Source: Mesostigma viride (taxonomy: Eukaryota; Streptophyta; Mesostigmatophyceae; Mesostigmatales; Mesostigmataceae). From it: a DNA stretch of 64,000 nucleotides. The notes under the pieces were generated by a model. That model saw only the letters and a list, made by a program, of their open reading frames with translations. It ran no database searches and was not told the DNA's origin. The first letter of the stretch is position 1. Every line of letters starts with the position of its first letter. Of the stretch, positions 22,563-34,150 are shown piece after piece. The stretch is from the NCBI GenBank assembly GCA_009746045.1, contig RPFO01000199.1, forward strand, positions 294,501 to 358,500. Reading direction: 5' to 3'. Made by a program: the position numbers and the translations under genes.

Positions 22563-23789
22563 TCCTCGCTATCCCCGGAAACAGGGCACACAGGCGCATC
22601 CCGATAAGCGCACGTGCTCCATGCTCGGCAAAGTAGGCATTGCAGTCATCCTTTGCTGCTGCCCTGGCGGCGGTGGCAGTCTTGTAATGCTCAAAGTCAA
22701 TCTGCGGGTGCTCTTTCAACGCCGCCACCGTGGCAGCTGACAGTTTGCCGGTACTGATTAGCTCAGGCTGGTGCACCTTTGCCGTACCGCCCACTGTCCA
22801 GTGCTGCAGGTGTACATCAGAAATGGGGACCGTCATCCCTGCGCTGCCGCCACCTAATGTCACTCTAGAAAACTGGCCCGTCCACGACGGTGCGTAGTAA
22901 GGAGAGGCGACAATGCTGTCACGCTCCGTGCGATCGCCTTCCAGATCAAGGACCTTAACCAGCATGTGTGGTGCCCACGGCATTCCCTGCCCGCAGGTGA
23001 CGGCTGGCCGCTTAACAACGAGTAGGTCGCTGCGTCGTATGAGGCTTCCATTCACCTTGAAGGTGTGCCTGCCGGAAATCAGTGTGCGCAAAGCGGGCGT
23101 TGCCGTTGATGTGCTCCCTCGCGCAGCGGGCGCACATGTGCGGTTGATCTGCGCTTGACTCTCGCGGGCAGGGCAAGCGACGTGTGAGATGACTTGTTTT
23201 ATGGGCAGCCTCAGTGCTCGTGTTGCCCGCGCAACCGACTGGTCGCCTGCAGATCGCAGCGGTAAGGGTACCGCCTTGTTCGCTTGCAGTTCACGCTTCT
23301 CTTTGAGCTTTTGCTCCATGATGTCGAACAGATTCTCGTTGTTGGCACGCACATCCTCCACGGACTTTGGCACCTGCTCAATCCATCCGTCCAGCAACTG
23401 CTGCTTCTCAGCGGCGACGATGTCAGGAAAAAGGCTGTGAAGGCTAGCGCAGGTACATCTCCTGGCACCGCCCTCGTCCCATTCAAAAAGCGGCACTAGA
23501 CCAGGACTTCCTTTGGGGGCCTTGCCACGCTCTATGAGGAGGCACCCATAGACAGGATCTCCCTGCGGGGTGTACCCAATGGGCGTGACCCCGTCACAAG
23601 CCTCGCCATTAGGCCCTGTGGGCTGCCACTTGTTCACCGGTGCATTTACCAACGTCTCCGATGCGGCTAGGCGCCAGCGGACATACACGGTCATATCCGG
23701 GCCCCAAAACACTTCGAGATCGAACACCTTCGAAGAGCGGTGCCTCTCCCTCTCGGCTTCGGTTGCTGGCTCATCATCCAAGTCGGCGG

Positions 23790-24105
23790 TGGCGCCCGCG
23801 CCCGCACCCGCGCCGGCGCCTGCGCCCCCACCCCGCCCGCGCCCGCGCGCGCGCCTTGGGTGGCGCCCGCGCCCGCACCCGCGCCGGCGCCTGCGCCCCC
23901 GCCCCCGCCCCCGCCCGGGCCCGCGCCCGGGCCCGCGCCTTGGGTGGCGCCCGCGCCCGCACCCGCGCCGGCGCCTGCGCCCCCGCCCCCGCCCCGCCCG
24001 GGCCCGCGCCCGGGCCCGCGCCTTGGGTGGCGCCCGCGCCCGCACCCGCACCTTCTCCCCCGCCCCCGCCCCCGCCCGCGCCCCCGCCCGCGCCATGGGT
24101 GTGGC
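23790..24105. repeat. GC minisatellite inside the unknown gene
   Basis: Roughly three longer units built from gcccgcgcccgcacccgc and gccttgggtggcg blocks. On the minus strand they encode GAGA and ATQGAGPG-type runs in one frame and arginine-rich runs in the others. Unit-length differences explain the frame change in the gene. Confidence 0.85.
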
Positions 24106-24356
24106 CCGCGGCTGGCTTCTTCGGAAATGCGTCCATCGATTTCACCCACCGGCCGTCAGCGGTGGATGCACCCTTTCGGCCACGTTGTGACATCAAGCGC
24201 GGCGTCCCCAATAGAACAGTCATGCAATATGAATAATCATTAGTATCAACGATGCGTTCATGCAGGCGTGAACTGTGAAATACAACAAGCATGCAACAAC
24301 GACTCTAGCACACTTAGTAAATACTGCTCATAATATCTGTGGCACATGCAACATGG

Positions 24357-26063
24357 TTAACCCCTAAATGGGCAGAAATACTGCCGATGCATCGGCTGTA
24401 ACTTCACAATTTTGCAAACCAGATGCCATCCAACCCACCCATATCCAATGGCTGTCCTTGGGGGCCAAGCATGTCCATGAGTTGCCCTTCGGGTTGGTAT
24501 ATCACAACCTTACATATATGCAGGGTAGGCCATGTATAACTGCCGTCAAAGTCAGGGGGGTCAAGACGAGCGTTTTCATTTTTGGTAGAATGTGCATTTT
24601 GAATTATGTTGTAAGAGCTAGGCACCTACCACTTCAGGGATGATAAACAATTAGTTGCTGAACAGTTTGAGCCATTGGGGTCATCATTTGGGTGGGTATA
24701 CCAGCAGTTACACCCAGTACAGCCCATAGGGGTACCGTTGGTAAAAAGCAACCAAGGGGGTAGGAGTGGGCATACTACCTACTAATACCTACTAATATGG
24801 CCCCCAACCATGCCACACAATACATTTCCCTTCCACAATGATGGGGAAACATAACTGCATCATCACACTGCCCTTACATGGCACCTATGTGCAGGTGCCA
24901 CCTTGTCCATGCACGTAGGTAACGTGGTACGGATACCCTACGCAAGGCATGCATTCTAGAAGGCAGCCACCAACAAACTAGTGATTTTAAGCCTATTTCA
25001 GCTTGCCCTAGCAAGGATAAACTAGGCCTAAGCTGCTATAGCTTGCCAGGTGATGGCCAGCACACCTGGTGGCACATGCTGACAATGGGAAGCTTCTACT
25101 CACCGGTTACATGCTTGATGATGCCACAGAGACCAGCCAACTGCCTCACACTCATGCAATATGTGTGTGGGAAATGTATAACAAACATATATGGAGGTAT
25201 TCAAACCCATACAGCCTCTAAAACTTATCACCATCACCCTGTGGCAGGTCAACTGACTGAGGGAAGCATCTAAGAAGGGTGTTTTAGAAAGGGGCCAGGC
25301 CAGGGTCAAGAAAGAGCATGAATAATGCGAAAAGAATGTGCTACACAAGCTAGAACGTATATATAAACGTCAAACATCGATAGGAAAACGATGATTAAGC
25401 TTTACCAGGCATGGATGGCGTTACCTTGGCCCAGGCGGTGGCCGCAAAATGGCGCATTTCAGCACACCAAAGTTGTGCAGCATGGTCACTGGATTCGGCG
25501 ATTTCTGGCCACCCTTGCACGTTTAAGACTACTATGTATCATAAAAAGTACAAAGAAACCGATATATCCTTTAAAATACGCCGGAAAGGTATTGCTGTCA
25601 ACGTTTCTATCGTCCGGCCTGATCGCAGTTTTTTCCAGCAAGAACGCTGCCGACACCTATCAAATGGCATTCCCGCGAACCAAAAATTGGCCTGTATCAT
25701 CTTTAGGACGTTTAAAATCAATTTCCTGAGTTTGGTCAGAAAATTCGAACGAAAACGTAAATGCCATGCGTGGGCGCAAGCCGCCATGGCCAGGTCGTCG
25801 TTTTCCGGAATGCACGTTGTACGTGAAAAAGTACCCTGACCCCTTGTACTTTGACCGGCCAGAACACCTCTATAACTTTGTCAGAAGTATGCAAACCCTA
25901 GTACCATGCTGTGAGGAAAATTATAAACTTTCGATCTTCTCAGCTAAACGTTTCCTAATTCTCAATAGTTTTCGCGGCATTTGGTCCCCCGAGAAGGGGC
26001 CGACGTGTCGGCTGTAACTCAGTTTTAGGCGGAAAATCGGCAGCCAGACCATTTAGGGGTTAA
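24357..26063 (+). mobile_element. TTAA-1 DNA transposon, complete copy
   Basis: Bounded by TTAA at 24357-24360 and 26060-26063. The ends are inverted repeats: CCCCTAAATGG at 24361-24371 and CCATTTAGGGG at 26049-26059. Both ends carry a subterminal palindrome followed by CTGTAACT in the same orientation (CCGATGCATCGG near 24384; CCGACGTGTCGG near 26003). No transposase-length frame exists, so it would need help in trans. The left part recurs inverted at 1-1075, the right part inverted at 49748-50481. Best guess is a piggyBac-type non-autonomous element. Confidence 0.82.
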
Positions 26064-26179
26064 AACACACATGGATGACCTGTATGGCTGCACATGAACT
26101 GTCCACCTAGAGAAGACTAGAAATTCAGCATGATATCAAGAGCCATCAACACAAATATATGTCTTACCGCAGCTTAGGG

Positions 26180-26900
26180 CTTCCTCCGGTTGAGTTGGCG
26201 CATCGAGCTTGTCGAGCCCTGCTCGAAGTAATGCTCAAATGCGATGCCCAGGCCCGCCAGCACATCATCAAATGTGATTAGTTTCACAGGTGGTCCAAAC
26301 GTGACGAGTTCCAAACGTGGTTGCTAATTTTCAGGCAGTGCCTGAAGGCCGCCTCGCAAACGCGAAAGTGAAAAGGGGTCACAAACCCTGTGTTCATATC
26401 CTTGACTCCCCCGTCGAGAACGAACCGAAAACCAGCGCAACGAACTTGTGACGAGTAGATGACGACATCGTGATTATGGCGTCGTACCCCCCCTGGTGCA
26501 GCAGCTGCTTTATCGCCGCCTTCCTGTCCTCTTGCTTCCGCCCGGGCGAAAACCAGGCGCTTCGCAATGCCTGGAGATGTGATATTCTAATGGGCTTCAT
26601 GCACTCGTGGCCGCACTTACAGTCGAACGTCTCGTCGGTCACTAGGCTGCCGGCATGGGTGCTGCCGCTTAGCACTATGGCTGCGAACTTGCGCTTCCCA
26701 TGGTGTCCCATCACCATGATAGCGCGAAAGCCAGGAAGCAGATAGCCACGATTATGTCCCAGCAAAGCCATAGCACACCTTCCGTTTCGACCGCCATGTC
26801 GGCCACTAGTCCGGATAGCTCCATGTGCACCTGACCTTAACACTAATCGCACAAACAGCAACAATTTTGCAAGCAAGAAGACATGGCTACCTCGGCATTT
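26180..26900 (-). pseudogene. Transposon-type protein relic with CxCxxxC motif
   Basis: The minus strand has good coding character: FDCKCGHECMKPIRISHLQALRSAW, then RKQEDRKAAIKQLL, then in another frame DGGVKDMNTGFVTPFHF and VCEAAFRHCL, then ITFDDVLAGLGIAFEHYFEQG near the end. A CxCxxxC knuckle followed by a helical R-rich segment and a VCxxAF motif recalls a transposase-associated family common in algal and protist genomes, but I cannot name it firmly. Frameshifts near 26400 break it. Its N-terminal part is repeated inverted at 28540-28690. Confidence 0.4.
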
Positions 26901-27375
26901 CATGAAATGTACTTCGTGAAATGCACTCCGTGAAATGTACTAAGGAACGTGATTGGCCGCCGGGTTGGTCTGTACGCCGCACTTTTGCGATAAAATGCGG
27001 GATAAAGCATATTATGGGCCTCGACGTATTTTACGCGTATTTTACGTCTGACCACGCGGTTTGGACTTGGAATTTTTCGGGGGTACCAGCGGCAGCGGGC
27101 ACTGGCGCGGTGCCCAGGTTCTGGGCGCGGCGCGCTCACTGCACATTTGAGATTTTTACTACTAGAAGTAGATGCGTACAGTTCTTTTCATAAAGCGCAA
27201 GCCTTGCAAAATGTTTGGCCGGTAGGAGACAGCTAAACCCTAAACTAGGTACATAACGCATAAATAACAGTGTGCCAGCAAATGCCAGCTGTGCTACTGA
27301 CGGTGTAATGCAATATAGCGACGACGAGGCCAGTGCGACTGTGCGACAGTGTGCAGCCATTTTCGATTTGCAGCC

Positions 27376-27980
27376 ATGAAGAAGAAAGGGCCTGAATGGG
27401 ATTTCGTTCTCGAGAAGAAAGAAGCAGTCACAGATGCTGTTAGTAACAAAACGCAGTTTGTGTCGAATAAGTTCTGCTCATTTTGCAACAAGAAGTTCTC
27501 ATACGGGGCGGGGGCAATCAGCGTATTCCGAGTCCGTGCACACTTTGCCGGAATCGCAGGGGAAGGGATGTTACCCTGCGACAAAATTCCACCGAATATC
27601 CGGAGCAGGTTTCTCAGGATGTGTAACAACAAGTCGCAGCAGTCAGACGCCAAGAAGCAGCACAATTTGAACAGGGCAATGGCGGAGATGGGAGGGGCAG
27701 CTGCGCCGGCTGACTTGTCGTCGGTTCCCAGCAAAGGCCAGCTGAGCATCACCAAATGGCTGGTTCCCGTCGACGAGAAAGGTGTCCAGCTGCTGGCTGC
27801 CGAATTTTTTATCGAGAACGGCATTGCTTCAATGCGGCTGAGAGCGCCTCTTTCAAGCAGATGGTGGCCGGCATGATCCAGTACAAAGGAGGGCACGTCA
27901 CCCCTCCTTCTCGGAAGTTGTGTCTTATGTCCTCTCATGCATTATATAGTGGATGGCTTTCCTTACAATCAATTAATTAA
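27376..27980 (+). pseudogene. hAT-family transposase, N-terminal fragment with BED zinc finger
   Basis: hAT transposases cut and paste DNA; the BED finger binds transposon ends. From the ATG at 27376, C34-x2-C37 (CSFCNKKF), H56 (RAHFAG) and C68 (MLPCDKIP) form the BED-type finger. Later, LLAAEFFIENGIA continues, after a one-base deletion at about 27826, as FNAAESASFKQMV in the next frame, which is the standard hAT segment before the RNase H-like core. The frame ends soon after and the catalytic domain is missing, so it is dead. An upstream GTG extension exists but lacks support. Confidence 0.7.
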
Positions 27981-28270
27981 TTGAATCCTTACTATTCCCG
28001 TTGCAGCATGCTCCCCCCTGCATTTAACAAATCATAATCAGATAGGATTGCAGGGCATAAATGGAAGATGTTAATAAATAAGCATATACACCAAATTTCA
28101 GTTGTAATAACTGCATGACCATCATCAAGGAGCGTGCTAATTGGGTGACTGACAATTGGACCACAAAAACTGTCGCGCATTTTACCACCGCGTATTTTAT
28201 ACCCCCCACGTATAATACGCGTATTTTAAGTCCACGTATTATACCCCGCACACGTATTTTCCAACCTGGA

Positions 28271-28493
28271 TTGGCCGGCGTTCGCTCGCCAAATCTGGCA
28301 AAATGTACTAAGGCACGTGATTGGTCTCGCAAAATGTACTAAGGAACGTGATTGGTCAGAATCGATTCTGTTTGCTGCAATTAAAATTCCCTACAGAATC
28401 AACGCCGGCCAATCACGTTCCTTAGTACATTTTGCGAGACCAATCACGTGCCTTAGTACATTTTGCCAGATTTGGCGAGCAAACGCCGGCCAA
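28271..28493. mobile_element. Foldback element (MITE-like), 85-bp arms
   Basis: Arms 28271-28355 and 28409-28493 are near-perfect inverted copies. Each arm contains an internal repeat of the type gcaaaatgtactaagg-n-acgtgattgg, and related units occur in the flanking 200-bp inverted repeat (26930, 28495). No coding capacity. Confidence 0.85.
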
Positions 28494-28692
28494 TCACGTT
28501 CCTTAGTACATTTCACGGAGTGCATTTCACGAAGTACATTTCACGAAATGCCGAGGTAGCCATGTCTTCTTGCTTGCAAAATTGTGGCTGTTTGTGCAAT
28601 TAGTGTCAAGGTCAGGTGCACATTGAGCTATCCGGACTAGTGGCCGACATGGCGGTCGAAACGGAAGGTGTGCTATGGCTTTGCTGGGATGA

Positions 28693-29313
28693 TTATCATC
28701 GTAGTACATCATATGTATTGCATTACATTTCACGAAGTACATTTCATGGAGGCAGAGGGAAAGTTCCTGTTCATGGTGAGTCGGGGTTAGCAATCACGGC
28801 AATGTCGATACATGTACTTGCAGTATATACAAATGCCATAATGTCCTTAGATGCAGCATGAATGTCTATTGTTCGGATTTCTTTTATCACGATGCTTAGG
28901 ATGCCTTCCGACAGAAATCTGCTGCGCTACAGGTCGGGAATACCTGAACTTGATATGCGTGGCCAGTGGCCATGGCAGCCGGGGTCGGTAAGAATTAACT
29001 TCGATAGCCATGAATAATGCGGAAAGTGAACGTTGTCCACCCGCTGCACAGGGAAAATGGCTGCACTGGAACGGCCTGACGTGATACTGTCGCAAAGCAG
29101 TTCTCATAAGCCGACATGTACACATTCGACTTATGATCGATAATCGGCGCAGGCCTTCGACATTCAAGCGCGCATCGAAACGTCGTGAGGATTTCGGACA
29201 TTTAGATGAAGTTGGATTGTTTTCGGCCCTCGTATTTGCCATGATCTTGGCCATCCAATCTTTTTGCTTAATGCACAGTTTGCGTTTGCAGTTAAGCGTA
29301 GGTACATGACAAG
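28693..29313. other. No feature assignable
   Basis: Mixed-composition DNA between the foldback region and the hexamer arrays. Open frames are short and without recognisable domains. Confidence 0.4.
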
Positions 29314-29408
29314 CTTGCGTTTGCGTTTGCGTTTGCGTTTGCGTTTGCGTTTGCGTTTGCGTTTGCTTTTGCGTTTGCGTTTGCGTTTGCGTTTGCGTTT
29401 GCCTTTGC
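29314..29408 (+). repeat. (GCGTTT)n hexanucleotide array
   Basis: About 16 units, with GCTTTT and GCCTTT variants. The first of several hexamer arrays in this 2.4-kb stretch. Confidence 0.95.
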
Positions 29409-29907
29409 CTTTGCGTATACATTTGCATGTGCGCTTGCGTTGCCGTTTGCTTATGCGTCCCAATGTATGTCTGGCTTTGGGCAATTCTTGGCTTTGGGCA
29501 ATTCTTGTCGTTGGGATATGAGTGGGTGCTGGCGGTGGTGTTACTGTCGGCAGGTAGAGTGGCATTGGCTTCAACTTCTGTTGCTTTTTCATTGCATTTG
29601 CATTTTCATTGGGTCTCTGCAGTTAACAACTGCTTTAAATATCTTTGTTAATAGCCGGCTTCAGCTGTAATTGCGATTGCATGTTGCTTTTGAACTGCAT
29701 TCGCACTGGGCACATGCAGTGGGCATTAGGCATTGGTAGTGCAATTACACATGCAGTCACACTTGCAATTGCAATGAAGTTGAAATTGAAGCTGCAGCTA
29801 AAATTTGCTACGTGCCTACTGGTACAGTCGCATGTGCAGTCAACTTTGTGCTTGTTTATTATGATTTCTTCTTGCTTTTTGTATTGTGTGGTGGTTAGAA
29901 TGGTGAT

Positions 29908-30026
29908 GGCAGGGGCAGGAGCAGGGGCAGGGGCAGGGGCAGGGGCAGGGGCAGGGGCAGGGGCAGGGGCAGGGGCAGGGGCAGGGGCAGGGGCAGGGGC
30001 AGGGGCAGGGGCAGGGGCAGGGGCAA
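29908..30026 (+). repeat. (GGGGCA)n hexanucleotide array
   Basis: About 19 units, very homogeneous. An Ala/Gly frame on one strand and Ala/Pro on the other are artefacts. Confidence 0.95.
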
Positions 30027-30298
30027 TCATGAGTTGCTTTCGGCCTGGCATGTGCGCCAGAACTGGCATATGTGCTCGCAATGCAGCTTGCTACTCTTGT
30101 TCCTTTTGTTTGCCTTTTCTTTTGTTTGGGAACTGTTCGTGCAGGGGGGTGGGATGAGGCCGCGAGTCTCTGGGCAGGGGCATTGACGTGGGTAGGTGTG
30201 TGTCTGGGCTAAGTCTGCAATTGTCGCTGCTGTGCTGTACTTCTGGCTGTGGCTTACGGTGCATTTGTGGCTTGGAGTAGGGGTGAGGCTAGGGTGGG

Positions 30299-31004
30299 CG
30301 CAGGCGCGGGCGTGGGCGCGGGCGTGGGCGTGAGCGTGGGCATGGGCGCGGGCGTGGGCGTGGGCGTGGGCGTGGGCGTGGGTGTGGGCGTGGGCGTGGG
30401 CGTGGGCGTGGGCGTGGGCGTGGGCGTGGGCGTGGGCGTGGGCGTGGGCTGGGCGTGGGCGTGGGCGTGGGCGTGGGCGTGGGCGTGGGCGTGGGCGTGG
30501 GCGTGGGCGTGGGCGTGGGCGTGGGCGTGGGCGTGGGCGTGGGCGTGGGCGTGGGCGTGGGCGTGGGCGTGGGCGTGGGCGTGGGCGTGGGCGTGGGCGT
30601 GGGCGTGGGCGTGGGTGTGGCGTGGGCGTGGGCGTGTGGGGTGGGCGTGGGCGTGGGCGTGGGCGTGGGCGTGGGCGTGGGCGTGGGTGTGGGCGTGGGC
30701 GTGGGCGTGGGCGTGGGCGTGGGCGTGGGCGTGGGCGTGGGCGTGGGCGTGGGCGTGGGCGTGGGCGTGGGCGTGGGCGTGGGCGTGGGCGTGGGCGTGG
30801 GCGTGGGCGTGGGCGTGGGCGTGGGCGTGGGCGTGGGCGTGGGCGTGGGCGTGGGCGTGGGCGTGGGCGTGGGCGTGGGCGTGGGCGTGGGCGTGGGCGT
30901 GGGCGTGGGCGTGGGCGTGGGCGTGGGCGTGGGCGTGGGCGTGGGCGTGGGCGTGGCGTGGGCGTGGGCGTGGGCGTGGGCGTGGGCGTGGGCGTGGGCG
31001 TGGG
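30299..31004 (+). repeat. (GGGCGT)n hexanucleotide array, ~0.7 kb
   Basis: More than 110 units. A few slips (gggct at about 30450, gtgtggcgt at about 30616, gtggcgt at about 30953) shift all frames. All reading frames are open because the unit lacks stop codons. Confidence 0.97.
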
Positions 31005-31109
31005 TAGCTGTGTGTCTCAGCTACGTCTGCTATTGTTGCAGCTACGCTCTACTTCTGGCTGTGGCTTTGGGTATATTTGTGGCTTGGAGTAGGGGTGAGG
31101 CTAGGGTGG

Positions 31110-31398
31110 GCGTAGCCGCGGGCGTGGGCGTGGGCGTGGGCGTGGGCGTGGGCGTGGGCGTGGGCGTGGGCGTGGGCGTGGGCGTGGGCGTGGGCGTGGG
31201 CGTGGGCGTGGGCGTGGGCGTGGGCGTGGGCGTGGGCGTGGGCGTGGGCGTGGGCGTGGGCGTGGGCGTGGGCGTGGGCGTGGGCGTGGGCGTGGGCGTG
31301 GGCGTGGGCGTGGGCGTGGGCGTGGGCGTGGGCGTGGGCGTGGGCGTGGGCGTGGGCGTGGGCGTGGGCGTGGGCGTGGGCGTGGGCGTGGGCGTGGG
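31110..31398 (+). repeat. (GGGCGT)n hexanucleotide array, second block
   Basis: Preceded by ttggagtaggggtgaggctagggtgggcg-type DNA that also precedes the first block (about 30270 and 31085), so array plus leader was duplicated in tandem. Confidence 0.95.
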
Positions 31399-31417
31399 TG
31401 AGAATGGGCGGGTGCGG

Positions 31418-31665
31418 GGGCAGGGGCGTGGGCATGGGCGGGGGCGGGGGCGGGGGCGGGGGCGGGGGCGGGGGCGGGGGCGGGGCGGGGCGGGGGCGGG
31501 GGCGGGGGCGGGGGCGGGGCGGGGCGGGGGCGGGGCGGGCGGGGGCGGGGGCGGGGCGGGGGCGGGGGCGGGGGCGGGGCGGGGCGGGGGCGGGGGCGGG
31601 GGCGGGGGCGGGGCGGGGGCGGGGGCGGGGGCGGGGCGGGGGCGGGGCGGGGCGGGGGCGGGGGC
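31418..31665 (+). repeat. (GGGGGC)n/(GGGGC)n G-rich array
   Basis: Runs of four or five G separated by single C. This is a strong potential G-quadruplex-forming stretch on the plus strand. Confidence 0.95.
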
Positions 31666-32430
31666 ATGGGCGTGTGCATGGGCGTTGGGGGGTCAGGGGG
31701 GCTGGGGTTGGGTTTGGGTGGGTGGGTCATTGGTGCAATGTTTGGAGTTGGGGCTTGTGTGTGTGTGGGGGTGGGGGCATGGGGATTGCCATGCGCGTGC
31801 GCGCGGGCGTCCGCGTGATCCTCTGTTCGTGTACATGTTCATGCATGTGCCATGACGGCACAATGCATGTCAGATTCGTGACTTTATCGTGTGTTCCCTA
31901 GTTGCAAGTATTACTGCTAAAATTCATTGCAGCATTCCATTCCTTGCATAATGCTTGATTGCTTGCATCGGTTCATTCTATACTTCGATCATGACCTGAA
32001 GTGCTTAAGTATTACCAGACTCTCGCGCAGTGTCAGAATGTCCAATTTTTAGCACACATGCATGTTTGCACACCAAAGCCCTCATTCCCATGTTGATAAG
32101 GCTAAGTAAAACAATTTTTTTTGGTGCGGTGATCCATGAAATGCAGCTGTGAATGGCTCTAGGAGGTCACCAATGGTGGCCAGACCTGTTATTGAGCATT
32201 GGGAGACGTTACAGGGGCACCAATCACAGTTACAATTAGTTCAGATGTAGTTCAATTTAGTACATTATAGTATAAATGTAGTAGAAAATAGTACAACCTA
32301 GTATATTGTAGCATATACTAGTTCAACTACCTCCAGATGAGATCCAGGGGCTATGGGGACACTTTTTATGCAAAACTGAACTTGAAACAAGCAAAAAACA
32401 GGAAACTTGGAAAAACTCAAAATGTACTTG
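31666..32430. other. No gene; possible retroelement terminal-repeat relic at 32235-32335
   Basis: The segment 32235-32335 has the repeated words agttca, tagtac and tagttcaac seen in the A repeats of the tyrosine-recombinase retroelement (52738-52815), so it may be a diverged relic of that repeat. The rest shows nothing recognisable. Confidence 0.3.
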
Positions 32431-32798
32431 TGCTGGAGTACATTCTTAACGGCTGGCAGGGGGGCTGGCGAAGCCTGCCCGGCCATAAGAAGAAAATCGA
32501 AATATGACGTGCAATTACTCATCTGGTACCGGCGACCAAGAAATTACCTACCTGTATTTTCCCAATGCTATACATCTGGCCACCCCTGACCTACGAAAAT
32601 CACGCATCATCATTCTGAGCAACATTCTGAACCGTTACAAGCCGCGAGACGCAAATTTCCATGACAACGGCACGCTGGCAGCCATATCTAGTTACGCGCG
32701 CGCGAGTGAAAATTTCCCGCCAAAGTCACGTGATACTTTCTCAATACACGTTGTAATTACCAGGCTATGGCGAATATTACCCCCAATTAATTAATTAA

Positions 32799-34150
32799 TT
32801 AACCCATAGTCCGTAAACTACCCGACCTGTCGGGTAGTTTGACTAACGGTCGAGTTTCGCGCCGCGCCGTGAGCGCCGCGCCACCTGTGACGGATGTCAG
32901 TGGTCCGGTGGGTCCGGGAACACTTAGGGACGAAGGTGATGCATAGGTTTGGGGGTAATATTCGCCATAGCCTGGTAATTACAACGTGCATTGAGAATGT
33001 ATCACGTGACTTTGGCGGGAAATTTTCGCTCGCGCGCGCGCGTAATAAGATATGGCTGCCAACGTGCCGCTTTCACGAAATTTTTGCGTCTCACGGCTTG
33101 AAACGGTTCAGAATGTTGCTCAGAATGACGATGCATGATTTTCGTAGGTCAGGCACCGCCAGATTTATAGGGTTGGGAAAATACAGGTAGGAAAATATGA
33201 CTTTCCTGGTCATCAGTTCCAGATGAGTCATAGCTTATCATAGGTCGATTTTCTCCCTATGGCCGGGCAATCTGCGCCAGCCCGGGCATCCAGTTTGGGT
33301 AAGGGACGTCAGCTGCAGCGTTTGCTGAGAATGCGGACTAGTTTAGTGGCCATCTTTGCACGGAACATCGACCTGGTAGCCATGGCGGATCATGAAGCAT
33401 GCGGCTATGGCGGCCTTTGCCTGTAGAGCATCAGTATGTGTGAGATATGAGGGTCCCGGCCAGCGGAATCCGGGTAGGGCATGAAGGAGCCAGGTACGAC
33501 AACGTATTTGCGTGTTGTTTGCAGCGGAATACGTATCCCATGCATTATGAATGACGATTTTATCCATGCATATTTCAGCAAGTTCCATGCCTGTTGTAAA
33601 GAGTGGTATTAGCCCTGAAAGTGCCCAGTTTTGGGCATTTCTTTGGAGTATACCACTCCGTCAGTGCAGGTAGGCAACGTGTTTGTATTCCAGCACTTTT
33701 GGCAGCCTGTGATAGCTTGTTATAATGCATTATTGTGCTGCATGTCATAGATAGCTGTTTACACGCGCGTAACCCACACACATGTATGAGCACGTTATAT
33801 AGGGGTAATGGGTTATCCGGGTGGTCTGACCCAAGGAAACCCCCATTGGACTATCCAACTAAGTTGTCCAATGTTGGTATTGAGATTCCCTGCCCTCCCT
33901 GGGAAGTTAGGGGGGGGTAGACTTTTCCTTGGGGAAAAAAGATCGTCTTTTGGCCAGCTTTGACTGGAGCTATCATCCAAATGCTTTGATAAAGCCAAGG
34001 TATTATTGCATATTCTGAAAGCCCTTGAAGTGTAGATACTCCTAGCATCTTGGTTGGGGGTATTTGGAGTAGTGGCCTGTGAGTTATGATTTTTTTCATT
34101 TTCAGGGGTATGAAAGTGCCAAAAATGGGTCAGCGGACTCTATGGGTTAA
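32799..34150 (+). mobile_element. TTAA-2 DNA transposon, copy beta, inserted in the LINE-A tail
   Basis: TTAA at 32799-32802 and 34147-34150 bracket termini CCCATAGTCCG and CGGACTCTATGGG. A subterminal palindrome (AACTACCCGACCTGTCGGGTAGTT) lies at about 32816. The target is the TTAATTAATTAA tail of LINE-A. The interior has no recognisable transposase. Confidence 0.65.

Larger units (their letters stand above)
21308..24193 (-). pseudogene. Gene of unknown function, interrupted by a nested palindromic element
   Basis: I do not recognise the product. The ATG at 24193 gives MSQRGRKGASTADGRWVKSM, with an RGRKG AT-hook-like patch, then a Gly/Ala-rich tract encoded by a GC minisatellite. A long well-formed region (22563-23790) follows, with DLDDEPATEAERERH, LEVFWGPDMTVYVRW and ISDVHLQHWTVGGTAK. 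The frame before the minisatellite differs by one base from the frame after it, so repeat slippage or an assembly error has shifted it. At 22562 the frame runs into the insertion. Skipping the insertion and one TSD copy continues the frame for about 70 codons (ERFHGWVTKVQ, ADGQYEDYHALAEV) to a TGA at 21310-21308. It could be a host nuclear protein or an accessory gene of a transposon. Confidence 0.55.
26757..28692. repeat. Inverted repeat, ~200-bp arms (26757-26957 and 28488-28692)
   Basis: TCCCAGCAAAGCCATAGCACACC begins the left arm and its reverse complement ends the right arm. Both arms include CATGTCTTCTTGCTTGCAA and the gtactaaggaacgtgattgg block. The arms enclose the hAT relic and a smaller foldback. 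Either a composite element or an inverted duplication; no exact target-site duplication was found. Confidence 0.75.

Noticed and set aside
29314-31665. Telomeric repeat
   Set aside because: Units GCGTTT, GGGCGT and GGGGGC do not match known algal telomere repeats (TTTAGGG, TTTTAGGG, TTAGGG), and the arrays are internal.
30249-31855. Long Gly-Val, Gly-Arg and Trp-Ala repeat proteins
   Set aside because: They are translations of a stop-free hexamer array. All frames are open and slippage shifts them repeatedly.
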